DNA from: Paracoccaceae bacterium
Lineage (GTDB): Bacteria > Pseudomonadota > Alphaproteobacteria > Rhodobacterales > Rhodobacteraceae
DNA length: 41,570 nucleotides
Direction: 5' to 3'
Assembly: GCA_027486345.1 (NCBI GenBank)
Contig: JAIXPH010000024.1
Coordinates: forward strand, 1 to 41,570
Part shown: one piece after another, positions 6,933-15,062 of the stretch
Position numbering within the stretch: the first letter of the stretch is position 1
How the letters are laid out: the number at the start of each line of letters is the position of its first letter
Notes under the pieces: generated by a model
Told to the model about the DNA's origin: nothing
The model's database searches: none
The model's input: the letters and a program-made list of their open reading frames with translations, nothing else
Translations under genes and position numbers: made by a program

Positions 6933-8540
6933 ATGAAAAAATGGCTCGCGTCCACCGCCCTTGTCCTGTCGCTGGCACTGCCTGCGGCGGCGCAGGATTA
7001 CACGCCCGATCCGAACGCCAAGGCAGGCGGCACGATCACCATCACCTACAAGGATGATGTAGCCACGCTGGACCCGGCGATCGGCTATGACTGGCAGAAC
7101 TGGTCGATGATCAAGTCGCTGTTCGACGGGCTGATGGACTACGTCCCCGGCACCACCACGCTGCGCCCCGGTCTGGCGGAAAGCTATGAGATTTCCGAGG
7201 ACGGCCTGACCTACACCTTCAAGCTGCGCGCCGGGGTGAAATTCCACAACGGCCGTGAAATGACGGCTGAAGATGTGAAATACTCGCTGGGCCGCGTCAC
7301 TGATCCGGCCACCCAATCGCCGGGCGCGGGGTTCTTCGGCTCCATTGCCGGGTTTGACAAGGCCGGGCCGGATGGGCTTTCGGGGGTTGAGGTCGTCGAT
7401 CCGCTGACCGTGAAGATCACGCTCAGCCGTCCGGATGCGACCTTCCTGCATGTCATGGCGCTGAACTTTGCGAGCGTTGTGCCGAAAGAGGCGGTCGATG
7501 CCGCAGCGGGCGATTTCGGCAAAATGCCGGTCGGCACCGGGGCCTTCAAGCTGGCGGAATGGACGCTGGGGCAGCGGTTGGTGTTCGAAAAGAACGCCGA
7601 TTACTGGCGCGCGGGCGTGCCCTATCTGGACGGTGTGGTGTTTGAGGTCGGGCAAGAACCCGTCGTCGCCCTGTTGCGCTTGCAGAACGGCGAAGTTGAC
7701 GTCCCCGGCGACGGCATTCCACCCGCCAAGTTCCAAGAGGTGATGGCCGATCCGGCCCAAGCCGCGCGCGTCGTGGTCGGCGGGCAGTTGCACACGGGCT
7801 ATATCACGCTGAACGTCACCACCCCGCCGTTTGACAAGGTGGAAGTGCGCAAGGCCGTCAACATGGCGATCAACAAGGACCGGATCGTCCAGATCATCAA
7901 TGGCCGCGCCGTCCCCGCCACCCAGCCGCTGCCGCCGTCGATGCCGGGCTACACCGAAGGATACGCCGGTTACCCCTTTGACGTCGAAGGGGCCAAGAAA
8001 CTGCTGGCCGATGCCGGTCTGCCCGACGGGTTTGAGACCGACCTTTACGTGATGAACACCGATCCGAACCCGCGCATCGCGCAGGCGATCCAGCAGGATC
8101 TGGCGGCCATTGGCGTGAAGGCCAACATCCAGTCGCTGGCGCAGGCCAACGTGATCGAGGCGGGTGGCGCAGGCACCGCACCGATGATCTGGTCGGGCGG
8201 CATGGCGTGGATTGCGGACTTCCCCGATCCCTCCAACTTCTACGCGCCGATCCTTGGCTGCGCGGGCGCGGTTGAGGGCGGCTGGAACTGGTCCAAGTTC
8301 TGCGACCCGGCCTTGGACGCCAAGGCGACCGAGGCTGACAGCGTCAGCGACCCCGCCGATCCGGCCCGTCTGGCCAAATGGTCCGAGATCTATCAGGGCG
8401 TGATGGAACAGGCCCCGTGGGTGCCGGTGTTCAACGAAGAACGCTACACCATGAAGTCCGAACGCATGGGCGGCGAGGACGCGCTTTATGTCGATCCGGT
8501 CTCGATCCCGGTCAACTATGACTACGTCTATGTGAAATAA
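6933..8540 (+). CDS. Family 5 extracellular solute-binding protein of the amide ABC importer
   Basis: 535 residues from the ATG at 6933, with an AGGAGAG site just upstream. A Sec signal peptide (MKKWLASTALVLSLALPAAAQD) is clear. The mature part carries SBP_bac_5 features: LDPAIGYDWQNWSMIKSLFDGL near the start, GLTYTFKLRAGVKFHNG with the NGREMTAEDVKYSLGRV block, and VRKAVNMAINKDRIV in the middle. It captures the substrate in the periplasm for the two permeases upstream. The small 32-bp gap and matching strand place it in the same operon. The family binds peptides, nickel, opines, amides and other solutes, so the ligand is not determined. Similarity to the family is unmistakable. Confidence 0.9.
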   Translation: MKKWLASTALVLSLALPAAAQDYTPDPNAKAGGTITITYKDDVATLDPAIGYDWQNWSMIKSLFDGLMDYVPGTTTLRPGLAESYEISEDGLTYTFKLRAGVKFHNGREMTAEDVKYSLGRVTDPATQSPGAGFFGSIAGFDKAGPDGLSGVEVVDPLTVKITLSRPDATFLHVMALNFASVVPKEAVDAAAGDFGKMPVGTGAFKLAEWTLGQRLVFEKNADYWRAGVPYLDGVVFEVGQEPVVALLRLQNGEVDVPGDGIPPAKFQEVMADPAQAARVVVGGQLHTGYITLNVTTPPFDKVEVRKAVNMAINKDRIVQIINGRAVPATQPLPPSMPGYTEGYAGYPFDVEGAKKLLADAGLPDGFETDLYVMNTDPNPRIAQAIQQDLAAIGVKANIQSLAQANVIEAGGAGTAPMIWSGGMAWIADFPDPSNFYAPILGCAGAVEGGWNWSKFCDPALDAKATEADSVSDPADPARLAKWSEIYQGVMEQAPWVPVFNEERYTMKSERMGGEDALYVDPVSIPVNYDYVYVK

Positions 8541-8541
8541 C

Positions 8542-9501
8542 ATGTGCAAGGCCTGCAACTACACGATCCACGGCGCGCAGCATCATTTCGGCTGGGACAA
8601 TTCCTTTGCCCCGGTGGTGCGCGCCGAGCCGGGATCGACGATCCTGTTTCACTGCAATGACTCATCGGCGGGCCAGCTTGGCCCGTCGTCGACCGTAGCG
8701 GATGTGGTCAATCTGGACTTCGGCAAGATCAACCCGGTCTCGGGCCCGATCTATATCGAGGGCGCAGAACCCGGCGACGCGGTCAAGGTCACCATCGAAA
8801 GCTTTGCCCCGCGTGCCTTTGACGGGGCGGGCTTTGGCTGGACGGCGAACATTCCGGGTTTTGGCCTATTGGCTGATCAGTTCACCGAACCGGCGCTGAA
8901 GGTCTGGAAATACGATCCCGCCACAATGGAACCGGCGCTGTGGTCCGATGTGGCCCGCGTGCCGCTGAAGCCCTTTGCCGGGACCATCGGCAATGCGCTG
9001 GCCGAGCCGGGGCTGCACTCCGTCGTGCCGCCGCGCCGGGTGGGCGGGAACCTCGACATCCGCGACCTGAACGCGGGGACCACGCTTTATCTGCCGGTTG
9101 AGGTGGCGGGGGCGCTGTTCAGCGTCGGCGACACCCATGCCGCCCAAGGCGACGGCGAGGTCTGTGGCACCGCCATCGAAAGCCCGATGGATGTTGTCCT
9201 GACCCTCGATCTGGTGAAAGGCGCCAACCTGAAAACCCCGCGTTTCACCACGCCGGGGCCGGTGACGCGCCATCTGGATGCCAAGGGCTATGAGGTGACG
9301 ACCGGCATCGGTCCTGATCTGATGAGCGCAAGCCGCGATGCGGTGGCGAATATGGTCGACTTCCTTTGCGCCTCGCGCGGGATGGCGGCGGTGGATGCCT
9401 ATATGCTGGTCTCCACCTGCGGCGATCTCAGGATTTCCGAGATTGTGGATATGCCGAACTGGGTGGTCAGCTTCTACTTCCCGCGCTGCGTTTTCGAATG
9501 A
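8542..9501 (+). CDS. Acetamidase/formamidase family amidohydrolase
   Basis: 319 residues; the ATG lies one base after the previous stop. The protein belongs to the FmdA_AmdA family: an early HHFGWDNSFAPVVRAEPGSTI block, the FGKINPVSGPIYIEGAEPGD segment, GGNLDIRDLNAGTTLYLPVEVAGALFSVGD, and the family signature GDTHAAQGDGEVCGTAIES. It has no signal peptide, so it acts in the cytoplasm. Members hydrolyse formamide or short aliphatic amides to ammonia and the acid. It belongs to the shorter group (about 310 residues) rather than the ~410-residue fungal/methylotroph enzymes. Between the importer and an AmiC/AmiR pair it is the likely catabolic enzyme of the operon. It overlaps the next start by 4 bp. 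Confidence 0.9.
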   Translation: MCKACNYTIHGAQHHFGWDNSFAPVVRAEPGSTILFHCNDSSAGQLGPSSTVADVVNLDFGKINPVSGPIYIEGAEPGDAVKVTIESFAPRAFDGAGFGWTANIPGFGLLADQFTEPALKVWKYDPATMEPALWSDVARVPLKPFAGTIGNALAEPGLHSVVPPRRVGGNLDIRDLNAGTTLYLPVEVAGALFSVGDTHAAQGDGEVCGTAIESPMDVVLTLDLVKGANLKTPRFTTPGPVTRHLDAKGYEVTTGIGPDLMSASRDAVANMVDFLCASRGMAAVDAYMLVSTCGDLRISEIVDMPNWVVSFYFPRCVFE

Positions 9502-10772
9502 CGCAGGCGCTGCAAACCTTGTCCGGGGCCGAATTGGCCCCGGATGCTGCGCCGGTCATGACCGTGCAGGGGCTGACCGTCTCGGTGCGTACCGAAGGCG
9601 GTTTGCGGCCATTGGTTCAGGATTTGTCCTTTACCCTGCGCAGGGGAGAGACCTTGGCGATTGCCGGGGAAAGCGGGTCTGGCAAATCCATCACCTCACT
9701 GGCCATCATGGGCTTGCTCCCGCCGCCTGCGGTGCGGGTGACGGCGGGGCGGGTGCTGCTGGGCGCGACCGATCTGACCGCGCTGCCGGAATCTGCCCTG
9801 CGCCGGGTGCGCGGTGACCGGGTGGCGATGATCTTTCAGGAGCCGATGACCAGCCTGAACCCGGTCCTGACCGTGGGGATGCAACTGGCCGAGGCGATCC
9901 GGGCCCATCAAGACGTCAGCCGGGCCGAAGCGCGCCGTCGCGCCTTGGAGGCGTTGACGGCTGTGCGCCTGTCGCAACCCGAACGGCGGATGCTGCAATT
10001 CCCGCACGAACTGTCCGGCGGGATGCGCCAGCGGGTGATGATCGCTATGGCCTTGGCAATGCGGCCGGAGGTGCTGATTGCCGATGAACCCACCACCGCC
10101 TTGGATGTGACCGTGCAACGCGAGGTCTTGGACCTTCTGCGCGACCTGCAACGCGACCTTGGCACCGCGATCATCCTGATCACGCATGACATGGGCGTGG
10201 TTGCCGAAATGGCCGACCGCGTGATCGTGATGAAATCGGGCCGCATGGTCGAAGAGGCGCGGGTGACGGACCTCTTCGCCGCCCCGCAGGCCCCCTACAC
10301 GCGCGACCTCTTGGCCGCCGTGCCGCGCATGGGACAGCGGGTAGAGGTGGCAGTGCCTGCCCCCTCTGACGCCGTGGCAAGGCTGTCGGATGTGGTCGTG
10401 CGCTTTCCGATCAAGGGCGGGCTGCTGGGCCGCACCACGGCGCAGGTCCATGCGGTGGAGCATGTCAGTTTCGACATCCGCAAGGGTGAGACCTTTGCCT
10501 TGGTCGGCGAATCCGGCTGCGGCAAATCCACCATCGCCAAGGCGATGGTCGGTCTGGTGCCGCATCAGGGGCGGATTGAGGTTGGTGGGCAGACCCTCTC
10601 CCCCCTTGGCCACGACGCGCCGAAATCGCTGCGCCGCAAGGTCCAGATGGTGTTTCAGGACCCCATGGCCGCACTGGACCCGCGCATGCGCGTGGGCGAT
10701 CTGATCACTGAGCCGCTGTTGATCCACGGCATTGGCACCGCCCAAGACCGCCGCGATGCAGCAGCAGAGTAG
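9498..10772 (+). pseudogene. Fused DppD-DppF-type ABC ATPase, N-terminal piece ending at an in-frame TAG
   Basis: 424 residues from the ATG at 9498, which overlaps the amidase stop (ATGA). The first ATPase domain is complete: Walker A GESGSGKS, Q-loop IFQEPMTSLNP, signature LSGGMRQR, Walker B LIADEPTTALD and H-loop THD. The second domain begins normally with Walker A GESGCGKST and Q-loop FQDPMAALDPRM. It then stops at TAG (10770-10772) in the helical region before the signature motif. The same frame continues without a gap at 10773 with the missing half, so an intact gene would encode 592 residues, the usual size for fused two-domain ATPases of this family. One base change (for example TTG or CAG to TAG), a sequencing error, or a tolerated split could each explain it. 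It would energise the upstream permeases. Confidence 0.72.
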
Positions 10773-11276
10773 ATGCGGCGGGTGGGTCTGTCACAGGATC
10801 AGCTTGACCGCTTTCCGCATGAATTCTCCGGCGGGCAGCGCCAACGCATCTGCATCGCCCGCGCGCTGGCGCTGAAGCCCGACCTCATCATCGCGGATGA
10901 AAGCGTGTCGGCGCTGGATGTCAGCGTGCAGGCGCGGGTTCTGGCGCTGCTGAAGGAATTGCAGGACGAAATGGGCGTGGCCTTCCTGTTCATCAGCCAT
11001 GACATGGCGGTGGTGGACGGCATCTCGGACCGGGTGGCGGTGATGTATCTGGGCCAGATTGTCGAAATGGGCCGCCGTGCGCAGGTGTTCGGCAACCCGC
11101 AGCACCCCTATACCCAACGTCTGATCGAGGCGGTCCCCGTCCCCGACCCCACCCACCGCCGCGCACCCTCGGCCCGGCTCGGCGGCGATATCCCCAGCCC
11201 GGTGCATCCCATCGGCGGTGGCCCTGACCGAGTGGTGCTGCGCGACATCGGTGAGGGGCATCTGGTGGCGGGGTGA
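10773..11276 (+). pseudogene. C-terminal piece of the split ABC ATPase
   Basis: 167 residues in the same frame as the preceding piece, starting at an ATG that directly follows the TAG. It contains the second domain's signature FSGGQRQR, Walker B LIIADESVSALD, the SHDMAVV H-loop and the C-terminal oligopeptide-transporter extension (NPQHPYTQRLIEAVPVPDP). It lacks Walker A, so it cannot hydrolyse ATP alone. There is no good ribosome site before the ATG. Translation could come from termination-reinitiation at TAGATG. If both pieces are made they might reassemble; otherwise the importer has only one working ATPase domain or none. Confidence 0.7.
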
Positions 11277-11313
11277 GGCGACGCCAGCAGTTGCGTGTTT
11301 GCCAGCGCCGGAA

Positions 11314-11334
11314 CCGGGGGTTTCACACCCCCGG
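11314..11334. terminator. Convergent intergenic hairpin (terminator-like)
   Basis: CCGGGGG (11314-11320) pairs with CCCCCGG (11328-11334). It sits between the end of the amide operon (+) and the end of chrA (-). No T-run follows directly; the flanking text GGACCCCCGTGGGATATTT resembles a G/C-rich convergent-gene element I associate with Rhodobacteraceae genomes (from memory). Confidence 0.5.
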
Positions 11335-11371
11335 ACCCCCGTGGGATATTTGAGCAACGGGGAAGATGAGG

Positions 11372-12742
11372 TCAGGCCAAACCTGCCAGATGCAGCGTCA
11401 GCCCCAGCGCCGCCGCCCCACCCAATACGGTGGCCATCCCCAATTTCAGCCGAAACACGGCAATCAGGGCCAGCACTGACAGGCCCGCCGCGACCCAGTT
11501 GATCGAGGCCAGCACCGGCAGTTCGAGCGACAGCGGACCCGCCGTGACGCGCGTCACCTGTGACCAGATCACATGGACGGCGAACCAGAGCGCAAGGTTC
11601 AGGATCACGCCCACCACCGCCGCCGTCACGGCCGAGAGGGCGGCGGAGAGCGCCTTATTGGCGCGCAGCCCCTCCATGAAGGGCGCGCCGAGGAAGATCC
11701 ACGCAAAGCAGGGCGCGAAGGTGACCCATGTTGCCAGCAGCCCGCCCGCCGTACCGGCGAGCAGGGGCATGGTCCATCCCGCCTCACGCAGGGCGCCCAT
11801 GAAGCCCACGAATTGCAGCACCATGATCAGTGGCCCCGGCGTGGTTTCGGCCATGCCCAGACCGTCCAGCATCTCTCCGGGTTCCAGCCAGCCATAGGTG
11901 CCCACCGCCGCTTGCGCGACCCAGGCCAGCACCGCATAGGCCCCGCCAAAGGTGAGCACGGCGAGTTTTGAGAAATAGGTGGCGATGTCGGTGAACACGC
12001 TGCCCGGTGCAAGGACCAGCAGCACGGCCACCGGCAACAGCCACAGAACCAGCGCTACGGCCCCGGCGCGGAAGGCCCCGGCCCGTTTCTCCCCGGTCAG
12101 ATCGCCATGCGCGTCCCCCAGAAGCGTGGCCGCGTCATCGACATGCGCCTTGCCGACCGCGCCATGACCGCCGCCGCCCTGAAACCCCGCAACTCCGGCC
12201 TTGGCCCCTGCCCAACCGATCACCGCCGCAAGCGCGATGATCAGCGGAAAGGGCGCGGCAAGGGCAAAGATCGCCACGAATGAGGCCCCGGCGATGGCCC
12301 ACATCGCCCGGCTTTTCAGGGCGCGCTTGCCCACCCGCACCACGGCCTGCAACACGATGGCCAGCACCGCCGCCTTCAACCCGAAGAACAGCGCCGAGAC
12401 AAAGCCGACGTCGCCCCAGATCGCATAGACCCAGCTGAGGGCCATGATGGCCACAACGCCCGGCAGGATGAACAACAGCCCCGCCACCAGCGCGCCGCGC
12501 ACGCCATGCATCAGCCAGCCGATATAGGTGGCCAGTTGCTGCGCCTCCGGTCCCGGCAGCAGCATGCAGAAGTTCAGCGCATGCAGAAAGCGTGCGTCGC
12601 CCAGCCAGCGTTTCTCTTCGACCAAGATACGGTGCATGACGGCAATCTGTCCGGCCGGTCCACCAAAGGACAGCGCCGCGATGCGCGCCCAGATTTTCGC
12701 CGCTTCTGCCAGTGTCGGGAATGCCCGCGAGTCCATATTCAT
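11372..12742 (-). CDS. chrA: Chromate transporter ChrA
   Basis: 456 residues from the ATG at 12742, which follows GGATGGGGG. The open frame extends upstream without a good start. The protein has the two homologous halves of long-chain CHR proteins. The first contains FGGPAGQIAVMHRILVEEKRWL and the LNFCMLLPGPEAQQLATYIGW signature. The second contains FSKLAVLTFGGAYAVLAWV and GLGMAETTPGPLIMVLQFVGF. About ten or more membrane helices are visible. Known members extrude chromate from the cytoplasm and give resistance; many housekeeping homologues have untested substrates. It is transcribed toward the amide operon and has no chrB or other resistance gene beside it, so it is probably a single-gene unit. 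Confidence 0.92.
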   Translation of the reverse strand: MNMDSRAFPTLAEAAKIWARIAALSFGGPAGQIAVMHRILVEEKRWLGDARFLHALNFCMLLPGPEAQQLATYIGWLMHGVRGALVAGLLFILPGVVAIMALSWVYAIWGDVGFVSALFFGLKAAVLAIVLQAVVRVGKRALKSRAMWAIAGASFVAIFALAAPFPLIIALAAVIGWAGAKAGVAGFQGGGGHGAVGKAHVDDAATLLGDAHGDLTGEKRAGAFRAGAVALVLWLLPVAVLLVLAPGSVFTDIATYFSKLAVLTFGGAYAVLAWVAQAAVGTYGWLEPGEMLDGLGMAETTPGPLIMVLQFVGFMGALREAGWTMPLLAGTAGGLLATWVTFAPCFAWIFLGAPFMEGLRANKALSAALSAVTAAVVGVILNLALWFAVHVIWSQVTRVTAGPLSLELPVLASINWVAAGLSVLALIAVFRLKLGMATVLGGAAALGLTLHLAGLA

Positions 12743-12866
12743 CCCCCATCCTGCCGAGGCGACCAAGGACGCCGCCGCCCCTGTGTCGCGGCAAGCGGGC
12801 ATCAAGTCAACGCCTCGGGTCGGGGCAAGGCCGACAGGTGACGGGGCGATGACAGCCAAGCCGCCG

Positions 12867-13265
12867 TCACCCCGCCGCCGCGCTGTCCCGGCCGGGCCTG
12901 CCGGTCAGAAACCGCCTTTGCAGCGCGACAAAGGGTGTGCAGGCGCGCACCTGATCGGCGGAAAGCCGTTCGGGCCGGGGTGGCAGCCGTGCCAGCAGGG
13001 CCAGCGCCCGTGCCAGACCCTCGGCTTCCTGGCGCACCTGATCCGCCTGTTGCAACTCGGCAGTCAGGCTGCGGATCACGTTTGCCTCCCCCGGCCCGGC
13101 GCGCAGCACAGCCATGGTCTGGGCCAGCGCCGTGTCCAGCCGGTGCAGAGCCTGGGCCTGACGCGCGGCCTCTGCCGCGCAGGTGGCGAGCAGATCGCCC
13201 GCCGTCACATCCGGCGGCCAGGGATCAGGCTGAAGCGTCCCGCCCGGGTCATCGGCAAACAGCAT
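12867..13265 (-). CDS. Small helical protein at the end of the che operon (possible CheZ-like phosphatase)
   Basis: 132 residues from the ATG at 13265, whose first base is the last base of the cheY stop codon; a GTG at 13268 is an alternative. I do not recognise a named family. The middle part (about 22-95) is Ala/Leu/Gln-rich and predicted almost wholly helical. It contains ELQQADQVRQEAEGLARAL with Asp75 and Gln79. Asp-x3-Gln on a helix preceded by Gln is the arrangement of the catalytic residues of CheZ (Asp143 and Gln147, FQDLTGQ). Translational coupling to cheY and a two-helix size would fit a miniature CheY-P phosphatase. This is inference from one short motif; a structural or scaffold role is equally open. 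Confidence 0.7.
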   Translation of the reverse strand: MLFADDPGGTLQPDPWPPDVTAGDLLATCAAEAARQAQALHRLDTALAQTMAVLRAGPGEANVIRSLTAELQQADQVRQEAEGLARALALLARLPPRPERLSADQVRACTPFVALQRRFLTGRPGRDSAAAG

Positions 13266-13651
13266 CACAAGGCCCCCACGACCTTTTCGATGCAGCCCTT
13301 CAGCCCCTGCGTCGTGAACGGCTTGGCGATGAAGTTGTTCATGCCCAGAAGGTGCCCGCGCGAGATGATGCTGCGGTCCGGCCGTCCCGTCATCAGGATG
13401 AAGCCGATCCGCTGGGTCGAGGCGTTGCTGCGCAGCGCCTCCAGCAGCGACAGGCCGTCCATCCCCGGCATGTTGTAATCCGACAGCACAAGATGCGTCG
13501 GATTGGCCGCCAATCGGCGCAGGGCTGTCGTCGCCTCGCGCTCGAAGGCGACTTTCTGGATGCCGATGTCATCAAGCGCCTGTTCGACCAGACTTCGGCT
13601 GACCGACATGTCATCGACGACCATCAAGGTCAGGGTATCGCGAAGGGGCAT
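13265..13651 (-). CDS. cheY: CheY-like single-domain response regulator
   Basis: 128 residues, a lone receiver domain. The acidic pair Asp13/Asp14 (MVVDDMS), the phosphoacceptor Asp58 (LVLSDYNMPGMDG), Thr88 (ILMTGRP) and Lys110 (FIAKPF) are all present, so it should be phosphorylated by CheA. The start overlaps the end of cheR by 22 bp, and the stop overlaps the start of the small helical protein. It is one of two CheY proteins in this operon. It lacks any output domain and probably acts on the flagellar switch, or as a phosphate sink for the other CheY. Confidence 0.92.
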   Translation of the reverse strand: MPLRDTLTLMVVDDMSVSRSLVEQALDDIGIQKVAFEREATTALRRLAANPTHLVLSDYNMPGMDGLSLLEALRSNASTQRIGFILMTGRPDRSIISRGHLLGMNNFIAKPFTTQGLKGCIEKVVGAL

Positions 13652-14589
13652 GGCGTGGTCCTTGTTGCGGAAGGGGGGGCTGCGACGGCGAGGTTGCCCG
13701 GCAGGATCTGCCCGGGGTCCGGCGGGGCGGCGATCCCGGTCCGCCGGTATTGCGTGACCCCACAGGGCGCGAACAGCGGATCAAGGCGGGAATCCATGCG
13801 TTCGGAGTGGCCCAGAAACAGCCTGCCCTCCTCCACAAGGCGCCCCGCGATGCGGCGCCATAGGGCATGGCGCGTTTCGGGGTCGAAATAGATCACGACG
13901 TTGCGGCAGAAGATGATGTCGAACTGCCCGTGAAACGGCCATTCGTCCAGCAGGTTCAAGGTTTCGAACCGGATCAGCGCCCGCAGTTTGGGCGCGGTGA
14001 TGACCTGATGGTCCTGCGGCCCGTCCCGCAGGAAGCGGTGCAGGGTGGGCGGGGTCTCCGGGCCGATGCTGCGCCGATCATAGACGCCCCGACGCGCGGT
14101 CTCGATCACCTCTGCGTCGATGTCCGTGGCCAGGATCCGCAGGTCACGGCTGTCAAGGGTAGGGTCATGGTCCAGAAGGGTGGCCGCGATGCTATAGGCC
14201 TCCTGCCCAGTGGAACAACCCGCCGACCACAGCCTGATCCGCGCGCCGGACCGCGCGCGGGCCGACAGACCGGGGGCCAGTTCGGCCAGGGCCGCGAAGT
14301 GGTGCGGCTCACGGTAGAAGCGGGTGACATTCGTCGTGATCGCAGAGACAAGGGCGCGGCGCTCCGCCTCGCCCCCGGGACTGTCCAGCAGCCGCATATA
14401 GGCCGCGAAGTCGGGCAGTGCCAAGTCGCGCAGCCGGTGGGCAAGACGCGCAATCAACATGTTGCGCTTTGCCGTGCCGATCACGATCCCGGTCTCGCGG
14501 TGGATGCGCTGGGCCATGGCCGCGAATTCGGCATCGGTCAGGCCAAGGGCGGGGTCCGGGCCAAGGCGCGGGCGTCTGTCGCGGGACAT
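13630..14589 (-). CDS. cheR: Chemoreceptor glutamate methyltransferase CheR
   Basis: 319 residues from the ATG at 14589, which overlaps the cheW stop by one base (TGATG). The longer open frame upstream is a shadow of cheW. The N-terminal helical domain (about 20-90) holds LTDAEFAAMAQRIHRETGIVIG and the TTNVTRFYREPHHF block. The SAM-binding site is LWSAGCSTGQEAYSIA, followed by ILATDIDAEVIETARRGVY and IIFCRNVVIYFD. CheR methylates glutamates on chemoreceptors and so sets adaptation. There is a proline-rich tail after the catalytic domain. The partner esterase CheB is not in the window, although CheD is. Confidence 0.92.
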   Translation of the reverse strand: MSRDRRPRLGPDPALGLTDAEFAAMAQRIHRETGIVIGTAKRNMLIARLAHRLRDLALPDFAAYMRLLDSPGGEAERRALVSAITTNVTRFYREPHHFAALAELAPGLSARARSGARIRLWSAGCSTGQEAYSIAATLLDHDPTLDSRDLRILATDIDAEVIETARRGVYDRRSIGPETPPTLHRFLRDGPQDHQVITAPKLRALIRFETLNLLDEWPFHGQFDIIFCRNVVIYFDPETRHALWRRIAGRLVEEGRLFLGHSERMDSRLDPLFAPCGVTQYRRTGIAAPPDPGQILPGNLAVAAPPSATRTTPCPFAIP

Positions 14590-15059
14590 CACACCCCCTC
14601 GGCGGTGCGGTGGGGCAGGATCTTGGACAGATCGAGCTTTCGCAACATGCGCCCATCCTCCAACGGGATGACATTGGTGATGAAGGCGCGCGTCGCATCC
14701 GAGGCAAGGTCGGGGACCGGCTGCATCGCCGCATGATCGACCCCCAGAATGTCCGACACCACGTCGGCCAGAAGCCCCACGGTCTGCGGCCCGAAGGCCA
14801 CGATCACGATGACATGGCGCGGCGTCGGGGCCGTCTTGCCCAGCCCCAGTCGCGCGGCCAGATCGACGACCGCGACCACCGCGCCGCGCAGGTTGATCAC
14901 CCCGGTCACATGTGCGGGGGCGTGGGGCAACACGGTGGTGGGTGACCATCCGCGGATTTCGCGCACCACCTCTATATCGATGCAATAGTCCTGATCGCCG
15001 ATGCGCAGGGCGACGACATCATTCTGGTCGGCGGTGTGCTGAAGCATCATCTGGCGCAT
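14589..15059 (-). CDS. cheW: Chemotaxis coupling protein CheW
   Basis: 156 residues. A single CheW domain: DVVALRIGDQDYCIDIEVVREIRGW, then the conserved HVTGVINLRGAVVAVVDLAARLGL block, GLLADVVSDILGV, and the C-terminal MLRKLDLSKIL. CheW couples chemoreceptors to the CheA kinase at the inner face of the membrane. It starts 3 bp after the cheA stop and overlaps cheR by one base, so it is part of one tightly packed operon. Confidence 0.92.
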   Translation of the reverse strand: MRQMMLQHTADQNDVVALRIGDQDYCIDIEVVREIRGWSPTTVLPHAPAHVTGVINLRGAVVAVVDLAARLGLGKTAPTPRHVIVIVAFGPQTVGLLADVVSDILGVDHAAMQPVPDLASDATRAFITNVIPLEDGRMLRKLDLSKILPHRTAEGV

Positions 15060-15062
15060 GCG

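Noticed and set aside
6588-8558. A 656-codon minus-strand open frame
   Set aside because: Antisense to the permease and solute-binding protein genes; no recognisable domains.
12837-12871. Inverted repeat GGTGACGG/CCGTCACC near the end of the minus-strand che operon
   Set aside because: Only 8 bp with a 19-nt loop, it overlaps the last codons of the small helical protein and has no T-run, so I did not list it as a terminator.
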